The notes under the pieces: generated by a model
The model's database searches: none
Seen by the model: only the letters and a program-made list of their open reading frames with translations
What the model was told of the DNA's origin: nothing
In this document: positions 25,852-34,559 of the stretch, in pieces
How the letters are laid out: every line of letters starts with the position of its first letter
How positions within the stretch are numbered: the stretch's first letter is position 1
Translations under genes and position numbers: made by a program
Assembly (NCBI GenBank): GCA_025360785.1
Contig: JANYBN010000040.1
Location: 1 to 45,156, forward strand
Source of the DNA: Geobacter sp.
Lineage (GTDB): Bacteria > Desulfobacterota > Desulfuromonadia > Geobacterales > Pseudopelobacteraceae
Reading direction: 5' to 3'
DNA: 45,156 bases

Positions 25852-27060
25852 ATGGCGCTATATTCCTGCAAACTTGGTGCATCAGACGGTAAAATTCTTC
25901 TCAGAGAGTTTGAGGCCGCAGACAGTGGCGTTCTGCGCAAAAACCTTGAGGATCAGGGTTTTTTTGTCTTTGAAGTGAAAAAAAAGCCATTTCAGTTTCT
26001 GTTTGATAAGGGTATCAAACGGAGAAAGATTGATAACAAGGCTCTTTTGACCTTCAATCAGGAAATGCTTGTGCTGATCAAGGCAGGTATGCCGATCATG
26101 CAGGTACTTGATGCAATTTTGGAACGTCACGATTCCGGTGCGTTATATGAAGTTTTGATTCAGGTGCGTGAAGATGTAAAGGCGGGTGCAGCATTGTCGG
26201 TTGCGATGGAGAAACATGGACGTGCGTTTCCTTATCTCTATGTTGCCTCTATTCGTGCCGGTGAACGGACTGGCGATCTTCCTCAGACCATCAGGCGCTA
26301 TATCGAATATTTGAAAAGAGTAGGCACGCTCCGTAAAAAGATCATAGCAGCCGTATTTTACCCCTCCATCCTCGTTGTCTTCGCTTTTCTAGCGATTACT
26401 CTTCTGCTGGTATATGTCGTTCCTACATTTAGTCAAGTGTACGCCGATTCAGGATCAAAGCTTCCCGCCCTGACCCAGTTTTTGATCACATTCACATCGA
26501 TACTCAGGCGATACTTTATCTTTGGAATCATCGCTGGTATCGGTTTGCTTGCCGCATTCAGATCGTGGAAAAGCACCGAAGCGGGCCGATACGCCCTCGA
26601 TCGTTTCAAACTTACCGTCCCGGTTGCAGGAGATGTTTTTACCAAATATTCAGTGGCCGGTTTTACCCGTACCCTGGCAACTGTTCTGGGAAGTGGTATA
26701 CCTATTATAGAATCACTGCGCATGTCGATCGGAACTTTGAATAACGTCTATATGGAGAAACGCCTGTTCGAGGCGGTCCGTTTTATTGAAGAGGGTGGGC
26801 GGCTTTCGGTTGCCCTTGAACGTATTAACATCATGCCGCCATTGGCATTACGCATGCTGGGAGTGGGCGAAACCACCGGATCAATCGAAGATATGCTGGT
26901 TGATATTTCCAATTATCTGGAAGATGAACTTGAGGAACGGATGCAACTGCTTACAACTGCCATAGAACCGGCCATAATGCTGGTTATGGGTGTAATCATC
27001 GGTGTCATCATTATTGCGATGTATCTTCCTATTTTCAAAATTGCAGGCACGATAGGATAG
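25852..27060 (+). CDS. Type II secretion inner-membrane platform protein, GspF/PilC family
   Basis: 402 residues with two copies of the T2SSF domain (about 65-190 and 270-390) and three membrane helices (about 168-192, 218-238, 372-396). Typical segments are GMPIMQVLDAI, YPSILVVFA and GSGIPIIESLRM. It forms the platform that the ATPase acts on. First gene of a long operon; only AAGG very close to the ATG serves as ribosome site. The adjoining genes show it serves the secretion system rather than the canonical pilus. Confidence 0.93.
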   Translation: MALYSCKLGASDGKILLREFEAADSGVLRKNLEDQGFFVFEVKKKPFQFLFDKGIKRRKIDNKALLTFNQEMLVLIKAGMPIMQVLDAILERHDSGALYEVLIQVREDVKAGAALSVAMEKHGRAFPYLYVASIRAGERTGDLPQTIRRYIEYLKRVGTLRKKIIAAVFYPSILVVFAFLAITLLLVYVVPTFSQVYADSGSKLPALTQFLITFTSILRRYFIFGIIAGIGLLAAFRSWKSTEAGRYALDRFKLTVPVAGDVFTKYSVAGFTRTLATVLGSGIPIIESLRMSIGTLNNVYMEKRLFEAVRFIEEGGRLSVALERINIMPPLALRMLGVGETTGSIEDMLVDISNYLEDELEERMQLLTTAIEPAIMLVMGVIIGVIIIAMYLPIFKIAGTIG

Positions 27061-27062
27061 CG

Positions 27063-28781
27063 ATGCAAACCTTCAGAAGAAAAAATATCGGAGTAATTCT
27101 GATGGAACGGGGATATCTCAATCCCGATCAGATGCCGATCATAATTGATAAGCTGGACACAACCCGGAAGCGTTTTGGTGAAATTGCCATTCAGGAAGGG
27201 TTTGTTACAGAAGAAGACCTGGCGCGAGCTTTGGCGGAACAATTCGGACTTGAATACGTGGACCTGCGGAATTTCAAGATGGACTCCGAGCTGCTAAATC
27301 AATTGCCTCCGGATGCAATTTACCGGTTTCATTTTGTGCCGCTTGAGATGCAGCAGCATTCCATAGTTATTGCTGTTTCCGACCCGACCGATGTGGTCAA
27401 CCTCGATGAGCTTGAGTTGCTGCTGGATCGCCAGGTTCAGATTCGTATCGCTTCCGATGCTGCGATTTCAGCGGTAACCAAAGCCGGCGAGGGAACGCGC
27501 CGGGTTTTGCGCGAAGTTTCCGAAGATTTTATGCTTCAGTTAGTCAAGGAAACCGATCGCGGTGAAGAAGTGTTATCGGTCGAAACCCTGTCTGATGATA
27601 CCAGCCCGATCATCAAGCTGATCAATACGACCATTATGGACGCGCTGACCCGCAGAGCGAGTGATATCCATATTGAAACCGGCCTTGACGGGGTTGATAT
27701 AAAATATCGTATTGACGGTGTTCTGTATAAAGCGAACGAAACGATAGACCAGCACTTTCAGGCTCCGATTATTTCACGACTGAAGGTTATGAGCGAGCTT
27801 GATATTTCCGAGCGCCGCATTCCGCAGGATGGTCGCTTTAAAATCCGCTTTGGAGAGAAATCGATCGACTTCCGCGTGTCGATCATGCCGAGCTCTTTGG
27901 GCGAGGATGCCGTTATCCGTATTCTCGACAAGGAGAGCATTGCCAGCGATCTGAAAGGATTGACACTGGAAAACCTGGGCGTTAGTGAGCGTGAGATCAA
28001 ACGTCTGCGCAAGAAGATCCGTGAACCCTACGGAATGGTGCTGGTTACCGGCCCGACCGGCTCCGGAAAAACAACAACGCTCTACGCAGCTTTGACCGAG
28101 ATTCATACCGGTGAGGACAAGATCATCACTATTGAAGATCCGGTTGAATATATGCTGCGCGGCGTGTTGCAGATTCCGGTTAATGAAAAAAAAGGTCTGA
28201 CATTTGCCAAGGGATTGCGCTCAATCCTGCGCCATGACCCGGACAAGATCATGGTCGGAGAAATTCGCGACTCTGAGACCGCTCAGATAGCCGTCCAGTC
28301 TGCCCTGACCGGACACCTGGTGTTCACAACAGTTCACGCAAACAACGTATTTGACGTTATCGGGCGTTTCATCCATATGGGCATCGATCCCTATAATTTT
28401 GTATCATGCCTTAACTGCGTCCTGGCACAAAGGCTGGTAAGAAAAGTCTGTATCGCCTGTCGCCGTCCGGTACATTACAGTGATGAAGAGTTGATCGAAG
28501 GTGGTGTCGATCCTGAACGTTTCAGGGGGATGACGCTGTATGAGTCGCAAGGATGTGACGAATGTCATGGCACCGGTTATCGTGGTCGTGTTGCAATTGT
28601 CGAACTTCTGGAACTGAATGACCAGCTCCGTGATCTCATTATTGCCAAAGTCCCCGCTACCCAACTGAAAAAAGCTGCCCGTGACGCCGGCGTCATGTTT
28701 CTGCGGGATTCAGCTGAAGAGAAAATGGCGGCTGGTATAACGACACTCAAGGAGATAAACCGCGTCACGTTTGTTGAATGA
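27063..28781 (+). CDS. Type II secretion ATPase, GspE/PilB family
   Basis: 572 residues. An N-terminal GspE-N/MshEN-like region (1-150) is followed by the hexameric motor domain: Walker A GPTGSGKTTT (about 330), Asp box TIEDPVEY, Walker B KIMVGEIRD, His box TVHANN, and a zinc tetracysteine (CIAC about 463, CDEC about 500) typical of GspE and PilB. It powers pseudopilus assembly from the cytoplasmic side. AGGA precedes the ATG, two bases after gspF. The N-terminal repeat lacks the Arg-Leu-Gly pattern of the best c-di-GMP binders, so I do not claim nucleotide binding. Confidence 0.95.
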   Translation: MQTFRRKNIGVILMERGYLNPDQMPIIIDKLDTTRKRFGEIAIQEGFVTEEDLARALAEQFGLEYVDLRNFKMDSELLNQLPPDAIYRFHFVPLEMQQHSIVIAVSDPTDVVNLDELELLLDRQVQIRIASDAAISAVTKAGEGTRRVLREVSEDFMLQLVKETDRGEEVLSVETLSDDTSPIIKLINTTIMDALTRRASDIHIETGLDGVDIKYRIDGVLYKANETIDQHFQAPIISRLKVMSELDISERRIPQDGRFKIRFGEKSIDFRVSIMPSSLGEDAVIRILDKESIASDLKGLTLENLGVSEREIKRLRKKIREPYGMVLVTGPTGSGKTTTLYAALTEIHTGEDKIITIEDPVEYMLRGVLQIPVNEKKGLTFAKGLRSILRHDPDKIMVGEIRDSETAQIAVQSALTGHLVFTTVHANNVFDVIGRFIHMGIDPYNFVSCLNCVLAQRLVRKVCIACRRPVHYSDEELIEGGVDPERFRGMTLYESQGCDECHGTGYRGRVAIVELLELNDQLRDLIIAKVPATQLKKAARDAGVMFLRDSAEEKMAAGITTLKEINRVTFVE

Positions 28782-28798
28782 CCGGAACAGGATACGCC

Positions 28799-29725
28799 AT
28801 GTTGTTTGCCAGAAAGATGATCGGAATTGAAATCAGCCAGCTCGGGGTTGTCTGCGCTTTGACAGGTGGTAGTGCCTCTTCGCCCCGTGTCGAACGGATC
28901 GCTCAAGCGCCATTTTCTCCAAATACTTTGCAGGTTTCACTTCGTGAACAGAATATTCTTGATCCAGACTCATTCGTGGCAGGCTTGAAATCAGCCTATA
29001 ATCTATTGCTCTGCCGATCTGACAGGGTCTCGGTGTCACTGCCTGATGCGGTAAGCAGGATTATGCTGCTGGATCTTGAAGGACGCTTCAAAAGTCATTC
29101 AGAAGCTCTTGATCTGATCCGCTGGAAACTGAAGAAAAGCATACCGCTTGATAGTGCCGACACCCACATCGATTATCAGCAGTTGACGGTTCGTGAAAAT
29201 GGCGATCTGGCACTGTTGGTAGCAATAGCATCGCGTTCAGTTATTTCTCAGTATGAAGATCTGATTACGAAGGCGGGACTTTCTCCAGCTCGTATTGATT
29301 GTAATACGTTTAGTATCTGCCAGCTTTTTGATCGTCGCCTGTCATTGCAAGAGGAGTGCATCCTGATATCGTTTTACGGCAGTACCCTGTCAATAGTGGC
29401 CTTTGTCCAGGGGATCCCTGAATTTATACGTATCAAGGATCTGCACGGTACGTTGGCGACGGACAGTCGTGTCTACATGGAAATAAACAGCTCGATGCTG
29501 GTTTATAAAGAACGTTTTCCTGAACGGCCGGCGCAGTCGGTCTTCTGCGTTGCATCGCCAGATGTTGCTCAGAACTTTCAGGAGATGGTCGCCGAAGCAA
29601 CCGGACTAACGACGGTTTTCTTAGAGACAAAAGGTTCTGTAACCCCCGGTAATTCTGCCCCAGGCGACCAGGTACGGCTATTTCCCTGCACTGCTGCCAT
29701 CGGTACGGCCTTGAGGAGTTTCTGA
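28799..29725 (+). CDS. PilM-like actin-fold protein of the secretion system
   Basis: 308 residues. A PilM/GspL-cytoplasmic-like protein: MIGIEISQLGVVCAL resembles the phosphate-1 strand, and VSVSLPDAVSRIMLLDL and SPARIDCNTFSICQLF match the PilM fold. There is no membrane helix, so it is PilM-like rather than a full GspL. The nucleotide motifs are weak compared with pilM at 9325. AGGA before the ATG at 28799 favours this start; an ATG at 28778 overlaps the gspE stop and would add seven residues. Its stop overlaps the next ATG. Confidence 0.8.
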   Translation: MLFARKMIGIEISQLGVVCALTGGSASSPRVERIAQAPFSPNTLQVSLREQNILDPDSFVAGLKSAYNLLLCRSDRVSVSLPDAVSRIMLLDLEGRFKSHSEALDLIRWKLKKSIPLDSADTHIDYQQLTVRENGDLALLVAIASRSVISQYEDLITKAGLSPARIDCNTFSICQLFDRRLSLQEECILISFYGSTLSIVAFVQGIPEFIRIKDLHGTLATDSRVYMEINSSMLVYKERFPERPAQSVFCVASPDVAQNFQEMVAEATGLTTVFLETKGSVTPGNSAPGDQVRLFPCTAAIGTALRSF

Positions 29726-30261
29726 TGCGTTTCACGATTAATCTTGCGACACGCACATATCTTGACCATCGTTTGCTCAACCGGCTTGCATTTTGTGTTA
29801 TTGCTGTCCTTGTCGCTGTTCTGGGATGGAATATCAGTCGCATAGCATCAAACATGGGGGAACAGAGCCGGTTGAACGCAGAAATTACCGCAATTCAAGC
29901 CAGATCGGGAACTAAACCTGACGGTATATCCGAAACAGCATCCGTTCATCAGAAGACCAGTATCCGGTTTTATAATGAAATTATAGAGCGCAAGAGTACA
30001 AACTGGCTTAGTCTGTTGGATCTTCTTGAGAATGTCACACCGGAGGGGATTTCGCTGTCAGCACTCACTCCGGTTAAAAAGCTGGAAGAGTTGAAACTGG
30101 AGGGGCGTGCAAGATCTTTTAAAGTTGTACAGCTGTACCTTGAAAAACTGGAGTCGTCGAAGTATTTTTCAAATATTCTGTTATTATCACATCAGAATAT
30201 GGTTGCAGGTGAAAATGAACGTGGCGTACAATTCACAATTTCCTGCAAGGTAGTGAATTGA
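29725..30261 (+). CDS. PilN-like inner-membrane protein of the secretion system
   Basis: 178 residues with INLATR at residues 5-10, corresponding to the PilM-docking INL motif of PilN, then one membrane helix (about 21-41) and a periplasmic domain (LSLLDLLENVTPEGISLSAL) of the PilN/GspL-periplasmic kind. Overlaps both neighbours. The previous gene is PilM-like, so the pair together take the place of GspL. Confidence 0.83.
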   Translation: MRFTINLATRTYLDHRLLNRLAFCVIAVLVAVLGWNISRIASNMGEQSRLNAEITAIQARSGTKPDGISETASVHQKTSIRFYNEIIERKSTNWLSLLDLLENVTPEGISLSALTPVKKLEELKLEGRARSFKVVQLYLEKLESSKYFSNILLLSHQNMVAGENERGVQFTISCKVVN

Positions 30262-30806
30262 TGAAACAATATTTAATTGAAATAATCCGTCAGAAATGGC
30301 GACTTCTTATTGTAATTCTGACTCTTTTACTGTTCAACACGGTTCTGGGATATGTGGTTTCAGCCTATCAGCTCCCATCAGTTGCGGATCTGCAAATCAA
30401 GTGGAATGACCTGCGACGTCAGGAAGCTAATGCCGGTAAGGTTGATGCTGCGACCCTTTTTCATCAGGGAACCGCAGACCTCGAAAAGCTGAAGGCGCAT
30501 ATACCTGAAAAACGGGAATTTGCCAAGGTTCTGAACGATCTGTATGAAACTGCCGCAAGTAGCGATGTCGAAATTAGATCGCTCAGTTATACGCCGACGC
30601 AGATCAAGGAAGAAGCTCTATATTCCTACAAATTGACGCTTTCAGTTAGCGGCAGCTATGCGGCAGTTAAAAGCTGCCTGTCCGATCTACAGAACAACCA
30701 GAAACTGCTTGTCGTTGACTCGGTTACTTTTTCAAATGGCGATCCTTTTGTCGAAAATGTTGTCATGAATTTGAATATTACAGTGTATCTCCGGGAGGGC
30801 GTATGA
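30261..30806 (+). CDS. PilO-like inner-membrane protein of the secretion system
   Basis: 181 residues: one membrane helix (about 15-38), a coiled-coil segment (about 45-90) and a PilO/GspM-like periplasmic domain (SGSYAAVKSCLSDLQNNQKLLVVDSV). The ATG at 30261 overlaps the previous stop, with AAGG upstream. Sequence is divergent, so the call rests on size, topology, motif pattern and position between PilN- and PilP-like genes. Confidence 0.78.
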   Translation: MKQYLIEIIRQKWRLLIVILTLLLFNTVLGYVVSAYQLPSVADLQIKWNDLRRQEANAGKVDAATLFHQGTADLEKLKAHIPEKREFAKVLNDLYETAASSDVEIRSLSYTPTQIKEEALYSYKLTLSVSGSYAAVKSCLSDLQNNQKLLVVDSVTFSNGDPFVENVVMNLNITVYLREGV

Positions 30807-31417
30807 ATCGTCAACGCCTTATTCTGTTCGTTTTGGTGATACTCTTTGGCATAGCCGCACTCTGGAGTTACAGCGCTATGCCACGTTTCAAAACTGTCAG
30901 CACGTCCTCCAAAACGAGTCAGCCGGCAAAGCCTGTTGTTGCTACAACAATTAAAACATCCCGTGAAGTGGACGATGGCACCAAGCTGAAAATCAGTCTG
31001 TTTGATAAGGAACCTTTAGAGTTTAAAGGGTATCGACGTAATATTTTTAAGCCTGTTTTTGTAGATGAATTGAAATATGCCAAACAGCAAGCCGTTGCAA
31101 TCAAGCCGCCGCCACCTCCGCCACCGAAACCGGCACCGGTAGTGTCTGCTGCTCCAGTCCCGCAGGCGATGATATTACCTGAAGCCGCTCAATTGGCACG
31201 TTTTACATTTTTGGGTTTCTTGAAAAAAGGGTCTGTAAAAACCATATTCTTGTCAAACGAAAAGGATATTCTGCTTGTCAAAAAAGGGGACATCGTTGCC
31301 GGTCGCTACGAAGCAACCGATATTACTGATCAAGCGTTGACGCTGACGGTCACCGATTCCGGTGATGAGATTGTCATTCCTTTGATAGAAAACCGGCCGC
31401 TTGCTGCTGCTAAATAA
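30803..31417 (+). CDS. PilP/GspC-like periplasmic connector
   Basis: 204 residues with an N-terminal membrane anchor (about 7-25), a linker with a run of seven prolines (PPPPPPPKPAP, about 101-111) and a small beta domain (ARFTFLGFLKKGSVKTIFLSNEKDILLVKKGD) of the kind that in PilP or GspC binds the secretin N0 domain. There is no lipobox, so it differs from pilP at 11561 and resembles GspC in being membrane-anchored. GGGAGGG precedes the ATG, which overlaps the previous stop. Confidence 0.78.
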   Translation: MNRQRLILFVLVILFGIAALWSYSAMPRFKTVSTSSKTSQPAKPVVATTIKTSREVDDGTKLKISLFDKEPLEFKGYRRNIFKPVFVDELKYAKQQAVAIKPPPPPPPKPAPVVSAAPVPQAMILPEAAQLARFTFLGFLKKGSVKTIFLSNEKDILLVKKGDIVAGRYEATDITDQALTLTVTDSGDEIVIPLIENRPLAAAK

Positions 31418-31445
31418 TCATTTATATTCCGAGGAGACGCACTCA

Positions 31446-33998
31446 ATGCGCTACCTGAATCTGACTTCACATATTGCTTTACTAATTGCATTTGCTCTGC
31501 TCTCAGCCTGCGCCTCCACTGCTACACGTGCTTTCAAAACGGCAGAAAAGCTTGAGTTGGAGGGGAAATATGAAGAGGCAATGTATAGCTATGCAGAGTC
31601 CTTTAAAAATGATCCGACGGTCGGTGAGGCCCGGATCCGTTTTTTGAAATCCCGCCAGAAGGCCGCCGATAAGCGTTTCAAACAGGGAATAGACTTGGTT
31701 GCCAAGGGAAATCATGTCGATGCACTGACAGAATTCCAGGCGGCACAGGGTATTGATTCGACCCAGGGGCGCTTCGTACAGCAGATCGAGATTTCAACCC
31801 GTTACAAAGATGCTCAACAGGCATTTCAAGAGGGTCAGGATTTTGAAAAGGGTAACAAGCTTAAGGATGCCCATCGACAATACATTCGATCTGCAGAACT
31901 GTTTCCTAAAAACACAGAATATCAGGCTGCCCTTGAACGAATTACTCTGCTGCGCAAAAGCAAGCTGGAAGGTTATGAATTGCGTCTGAAGTCCAACAGG
32001 CCTATTACTCTCAAGTTTAAAGAAGCCAAGATAAAGGATGTCTTCACTATTCTGACTCAGCTTTCGGGGATTAATTTTGTCTTCGATGAGAGTATCAAGG
32101 ATGTACCTGTCTCAATTTTTATTGAGAATGCGTCGTTCCAGCAGGCACTTGACCTGCTCACTAATATGAACAAACTCGGCACAAAAAATCTGAACGAAAC
32201 GACTATGCTGGTATATTTGAGTTCGCCTGACAAGAGCAAGCAGTATGATGACATGGTTATGCGTACCTTTCATCTTAACTACATGGACGCAAAAAAAGCC
32301 ATTAACCTGATTCGAACTATGGTTCAGGTGCGCAAAGCGTATGTGAATGAAGATTCAAACTCGATAGTCATACGGGATACAGAAGAAATTGTGGCAGTGG
32401 TTGAAAAAATACTTGATGCTAACGACCTGCCCGAGGCAGAGGTCGTGCTTGATGTCGAAGTGATAGAAGTCAGTGATAAGAACGCCGAAAACATCGGATT
32501 GTTGTTGAGTAATTACAATGTGCAGTTAGGAGCCTTTTCGCCGGCCAACAACCTTCTTGCAACGTCGCTGGCTGGTGCGGCAACGGTTGCTCCTGCAGCT
32601 GGTACCACCACCACTACTGCGGCTACAGTTGATAATCTGGTGCGCGCCTTTTCAATGAAGGGTTTTGGCGGCTATGTTACCGTACCGAATGCAACCTTCA
32701 ATCTCGGCAAAACACTTGCCAAGGGCGAAGTGCTTTCCAACCCGAAAATCCGGGTTAAAAACAAGGAAAAAGCAAAATTCAACGTCGGCACCAGGGTGCC
32801 TATTACTACTACGACTCTGACTGGGACGACATCACAAGTAAACGTCCAGTATGTGGACGTTGGAGTCAAGGTTAATGCAGAGCCGACCATACAGCTCAAT
32901 AACGAAATATCCATTAAACTCAGTCTTGAGGTCAGCTCAATCCTTACTAAAGAAAAAGTTGGCGCAGACGGTTTAACTACCGTTGTGACAATTGGTACAC
33001 GAAATATTGATACCGTACTCAGTCTGAAGGATAACGAAACAAGTATAATTGGCGGACTCATACAAAGAACTGACAGCAATGACAAAACCAAGCTGTATCT
33101 GTTGAGTGATATACCGCTGATCGGGCCGCTGTTTACCAACTCCAATACATCCAAGGACAAGACCGAGCTGATGCTGGCAATCACCCCACGGTTGGTCAGG
33201 GGAATTCCTGTGCCGCTCCCCGGTCTCGCCTCTTTTGGTTCCGGCAAAGAAGATCACCCTTCTTTGATAAAGCCGATGTCATCGTTTGATCTAGAACCGG
33301 TTTTTGAGGGTGAAGCGCCGTCGAAAGGGGTTGAAAATAAATCCTCTATTCCTCCGCTTTCAGCCAAAAGGGCGGATTCTGCTGCCAACGGATTGGCTTC
33401 GCCTGCCGTTCAACCAGCGCCTGCTGTTCAGCCTGCTCCAGTCGTTCAGCCGACTCAACCAGTTCAACCAGTTCAACCAGTTCAGAAGAAACCGGAACCA
33501 ATGGTTGTCCAGCCCACTCAAGTACCTGTCAGTGCACCTGTGCCATCCACGGATCCACTTGCACCAGCAGCAATGGCTCCAGTTCAACGCGGTCTTCTTC
33601 AAATAGCTGCTCCTTCGACCGCCTCCGTTGGCCAGCAGTTTAGTCTTGATATTAAGATCAGTGACGTAAATGATCTGGCCAATGCCCAGTTCGTTCTTAC
33701 ATATGATCCGGTTTTTGTGGATTTTGTATCAATCAGTGAAGGTGCGTATATGAAAAAGGATGGCAAGCCGACCGTTTTCAGCAGTAAGGTTGATGCTGCT
33801 TCCGGTACTGTGACGGTCACGTTGGGGCGGGTTGCAGGTTACGGTGGCGTGTCTGGTGGCGGTACGCTGGCGACGGCGTCATTCAGGGCAAAAAATCAGG
33901 GGCCCGCAAATTATGCCTTCACAAAAACTACATTCACCACGTCATTCAGTGCAACTCTGAACATTCTCCCATTCAGTACGGCGGTGGATATTCGTTGA
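31446..33998 (+). CDS. TPR-containing liposecretin with C-terminal cohesin-like domain
   Basis: 850 residues from the ATG at 31446 (GAGGAG nine bases upstream; an earlier start at 31401 lacks support). Order: lipoprotein signal ending LLSAC (Cys near 21); TPR-like helices (about 25-160); N0/STN domain (ITLKFKEAKIKDVFTIL, about 185-245); N1 domain (about 275-340); secretin pore (AEVVLDVEVIEV to ELMLAITPRLV, about 345-590); a Pro/Gln/Val-rich linker with VQP repeats; and a cohesin-like domain (about 717-850). Forms the outer-membrane channel of the secretion system. The lipid anchor could replace a separate pilotin. Secretins normally end in a short S-domain, so the C-terminal fusion is unusual. 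Confidence 0.9.
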   Translation: MRYLNLTSHIALLIAFALLSACASTATRAFKTAEKLELEGKYEEAMYSYAESFKNDPTVGEARIRFLKSRQKAADKRFKQGIDLVAKGNHVDALTEFQAAQGIDSTQGRFVQQIEISTRYKDAQQAFQEGQDFEKGNKLKDAHRQYIRSAELFPKNTEYQAALERITLLRKSKLEGYELRLKSNRPITLKFKEAKIKDVFTILTQLSGINFVFDESIKDVPVSIFIENASFQQALDLLTNMNKLGTKNLNETTMLVYLSSPDKSKQYDDMVMRTFHLNYMDAKKAINLIRTMVQVRKAYVNEDSNSIVIRDTEEIVAVVEKILDANDLPEAEVVLDVEVIEVSDKNAENIGLLLSNYNVQLGAFSPANNLLATSLAGAATVAPAAGTTTTTAATVDNLVRAFSMKGFGGYVTVPNATFNLGKTLAKGEVLSNPKIRVKNKEKAKFNVGTRVPITTTTLTGTTSQVNVQYVDVGVKVNAEPTIQLNNEISIKLSLEVSSILTKEKVGADGLTTVVTIGTRNIDTVLSLKDNETSIIGGLIQRTDSNDKTKLYLLSDIPLIGPLFTNSNTSKDKTELMLAITPRLVRGIPVPLPGLASFGSGKEDHPSLIKPMSSFDLEPVFEGEAPSKGVENKSSIPPLSAKRADSAANGLASPAVQPAPAVQPAPVVQPTQPVQPVQPVQKKPEPMVVQPTQVPVSAPVPSTDPLAPAAMAPVQRGLLQIAAPSTASVGQQFSLDIKISDVNDLANAQFVLTYDPVFVDFVSISEGAYMKKDGKPTVFSSKVDAASGTVTVTLGRVAGYGGVSGGGTLATASFRAKNQGPANYAFTKTTFTTSFSATLNILPFSTAVDIR
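33406..33486 (+). repeat. Short tandem repeats encoding a VQP-rich linker
   Basis: Nine-base units related to TTCAACCAG recur in frame, perfect at 33463-33471 and 33472-33480 and degenerate on both sides, encoding Val-Gln-Pro. This joins the secretin pore to the cohesin-like domain. Its length may vary between strains through slippage. Confidence 0.7.
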
Positions 33999-34549
33999 TG
34001 AAAACCATGGCGAATCAAAATGGTTTCACCTACATTTTGGTTATGACAGTTATTATGATTATGGGGATCATGCTTGGCATGGTTGGACAGTCGTGGAAAA
34101 TTGTCAGGCAGCGGGAGCTTGAAGAGGAAATGATTTTTCGAGGCGATCAGGTCGCCGAGATAATATACCAGAGATTGAGCTGCATGACAAATCCGGCTAC
34201 AGCAATTAACACAAACCAGTTTTTGTGGACAATCAGTTCTCCTAATGGAACTATTCTTGATGATCTAATTGCAGGTAGGGAAGATCGTTGCTTTAACGCC
34301 CCCCCAAGAAAGTTTCGTCTCAGGCAGTCTGCGATTATAGATCCAATGACGAACAAACCTTGGAAAATTGTCCCTCCGGTCGGTGATAATACCCGTTTTG
34401 CGGGTGTGGCAAGTGAAAGTGCAGAAAAACCGTTCAGGCAGAAATTTCAAGCAATATATGATTCACAATTGCTTGATGGAAAAGAGAAATATAGTGACTG
34501 GGTTTTTACGTGGGAATTGAAGAAACCATCACCTTTGATTGTTAAGTAG
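33998..34549 (+). CDS. Minor pseudopilin lacking Glu5 (GspK-like position)
   Basis: 183 residues with a prepilin peptidase site NG/FTYILVM and a long hydrophobic helix (to GMVGQSW). Position +5 of the mature protein is not Glu, unlike most pilins but like GspK-type tip pseudopilins. The C-terminal part contains LDGKEKYSDW. The ATG at 33998 overlaps the secretin stop; the preceding TTG at 33995 would add one residue. Assignment to GspK is by analogy; it is shorter than GspK. Confidence 0.78.
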   Translation: MKTMANQNGFTYILVMTVIMIMGIMLGMVGQSWKIVRQRELEEEMIFRGDQVAEIIYQRLSCMTNPATAINTNQFLWTISSPNGTILDDLIAGREDRCFNAPPRKFRLRQSAIIDPMTNKPWKIVPPVGDNTRFAGVASESAEKPFRQKFQAIYDSQLLDGKEKYSDWVFTWELKKPSPLIVK

Positions 34550-34559
34550 GTGTGATGAT

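Noticed and set aside
27063-28781. Naming the ATPase gene pilB and its neighbour pilC
   Set aside because: They sit with pseudopilin, secretin and connector genes and without pilT or a major pilin, so the secretion system assignment is better.
32672-33247. Minus-strand open frame opposite the secretin
   Set aside because: Lies within the conserved secretin pore coding region; hydrophobic shadow with no start signal.
33406-33486. Tandem repeats as a CRISPR or mobile element trace
   Set aside because: They are nine-base in-frame units coding for a Val-Gln-Pro linker; no spacers or transposase.
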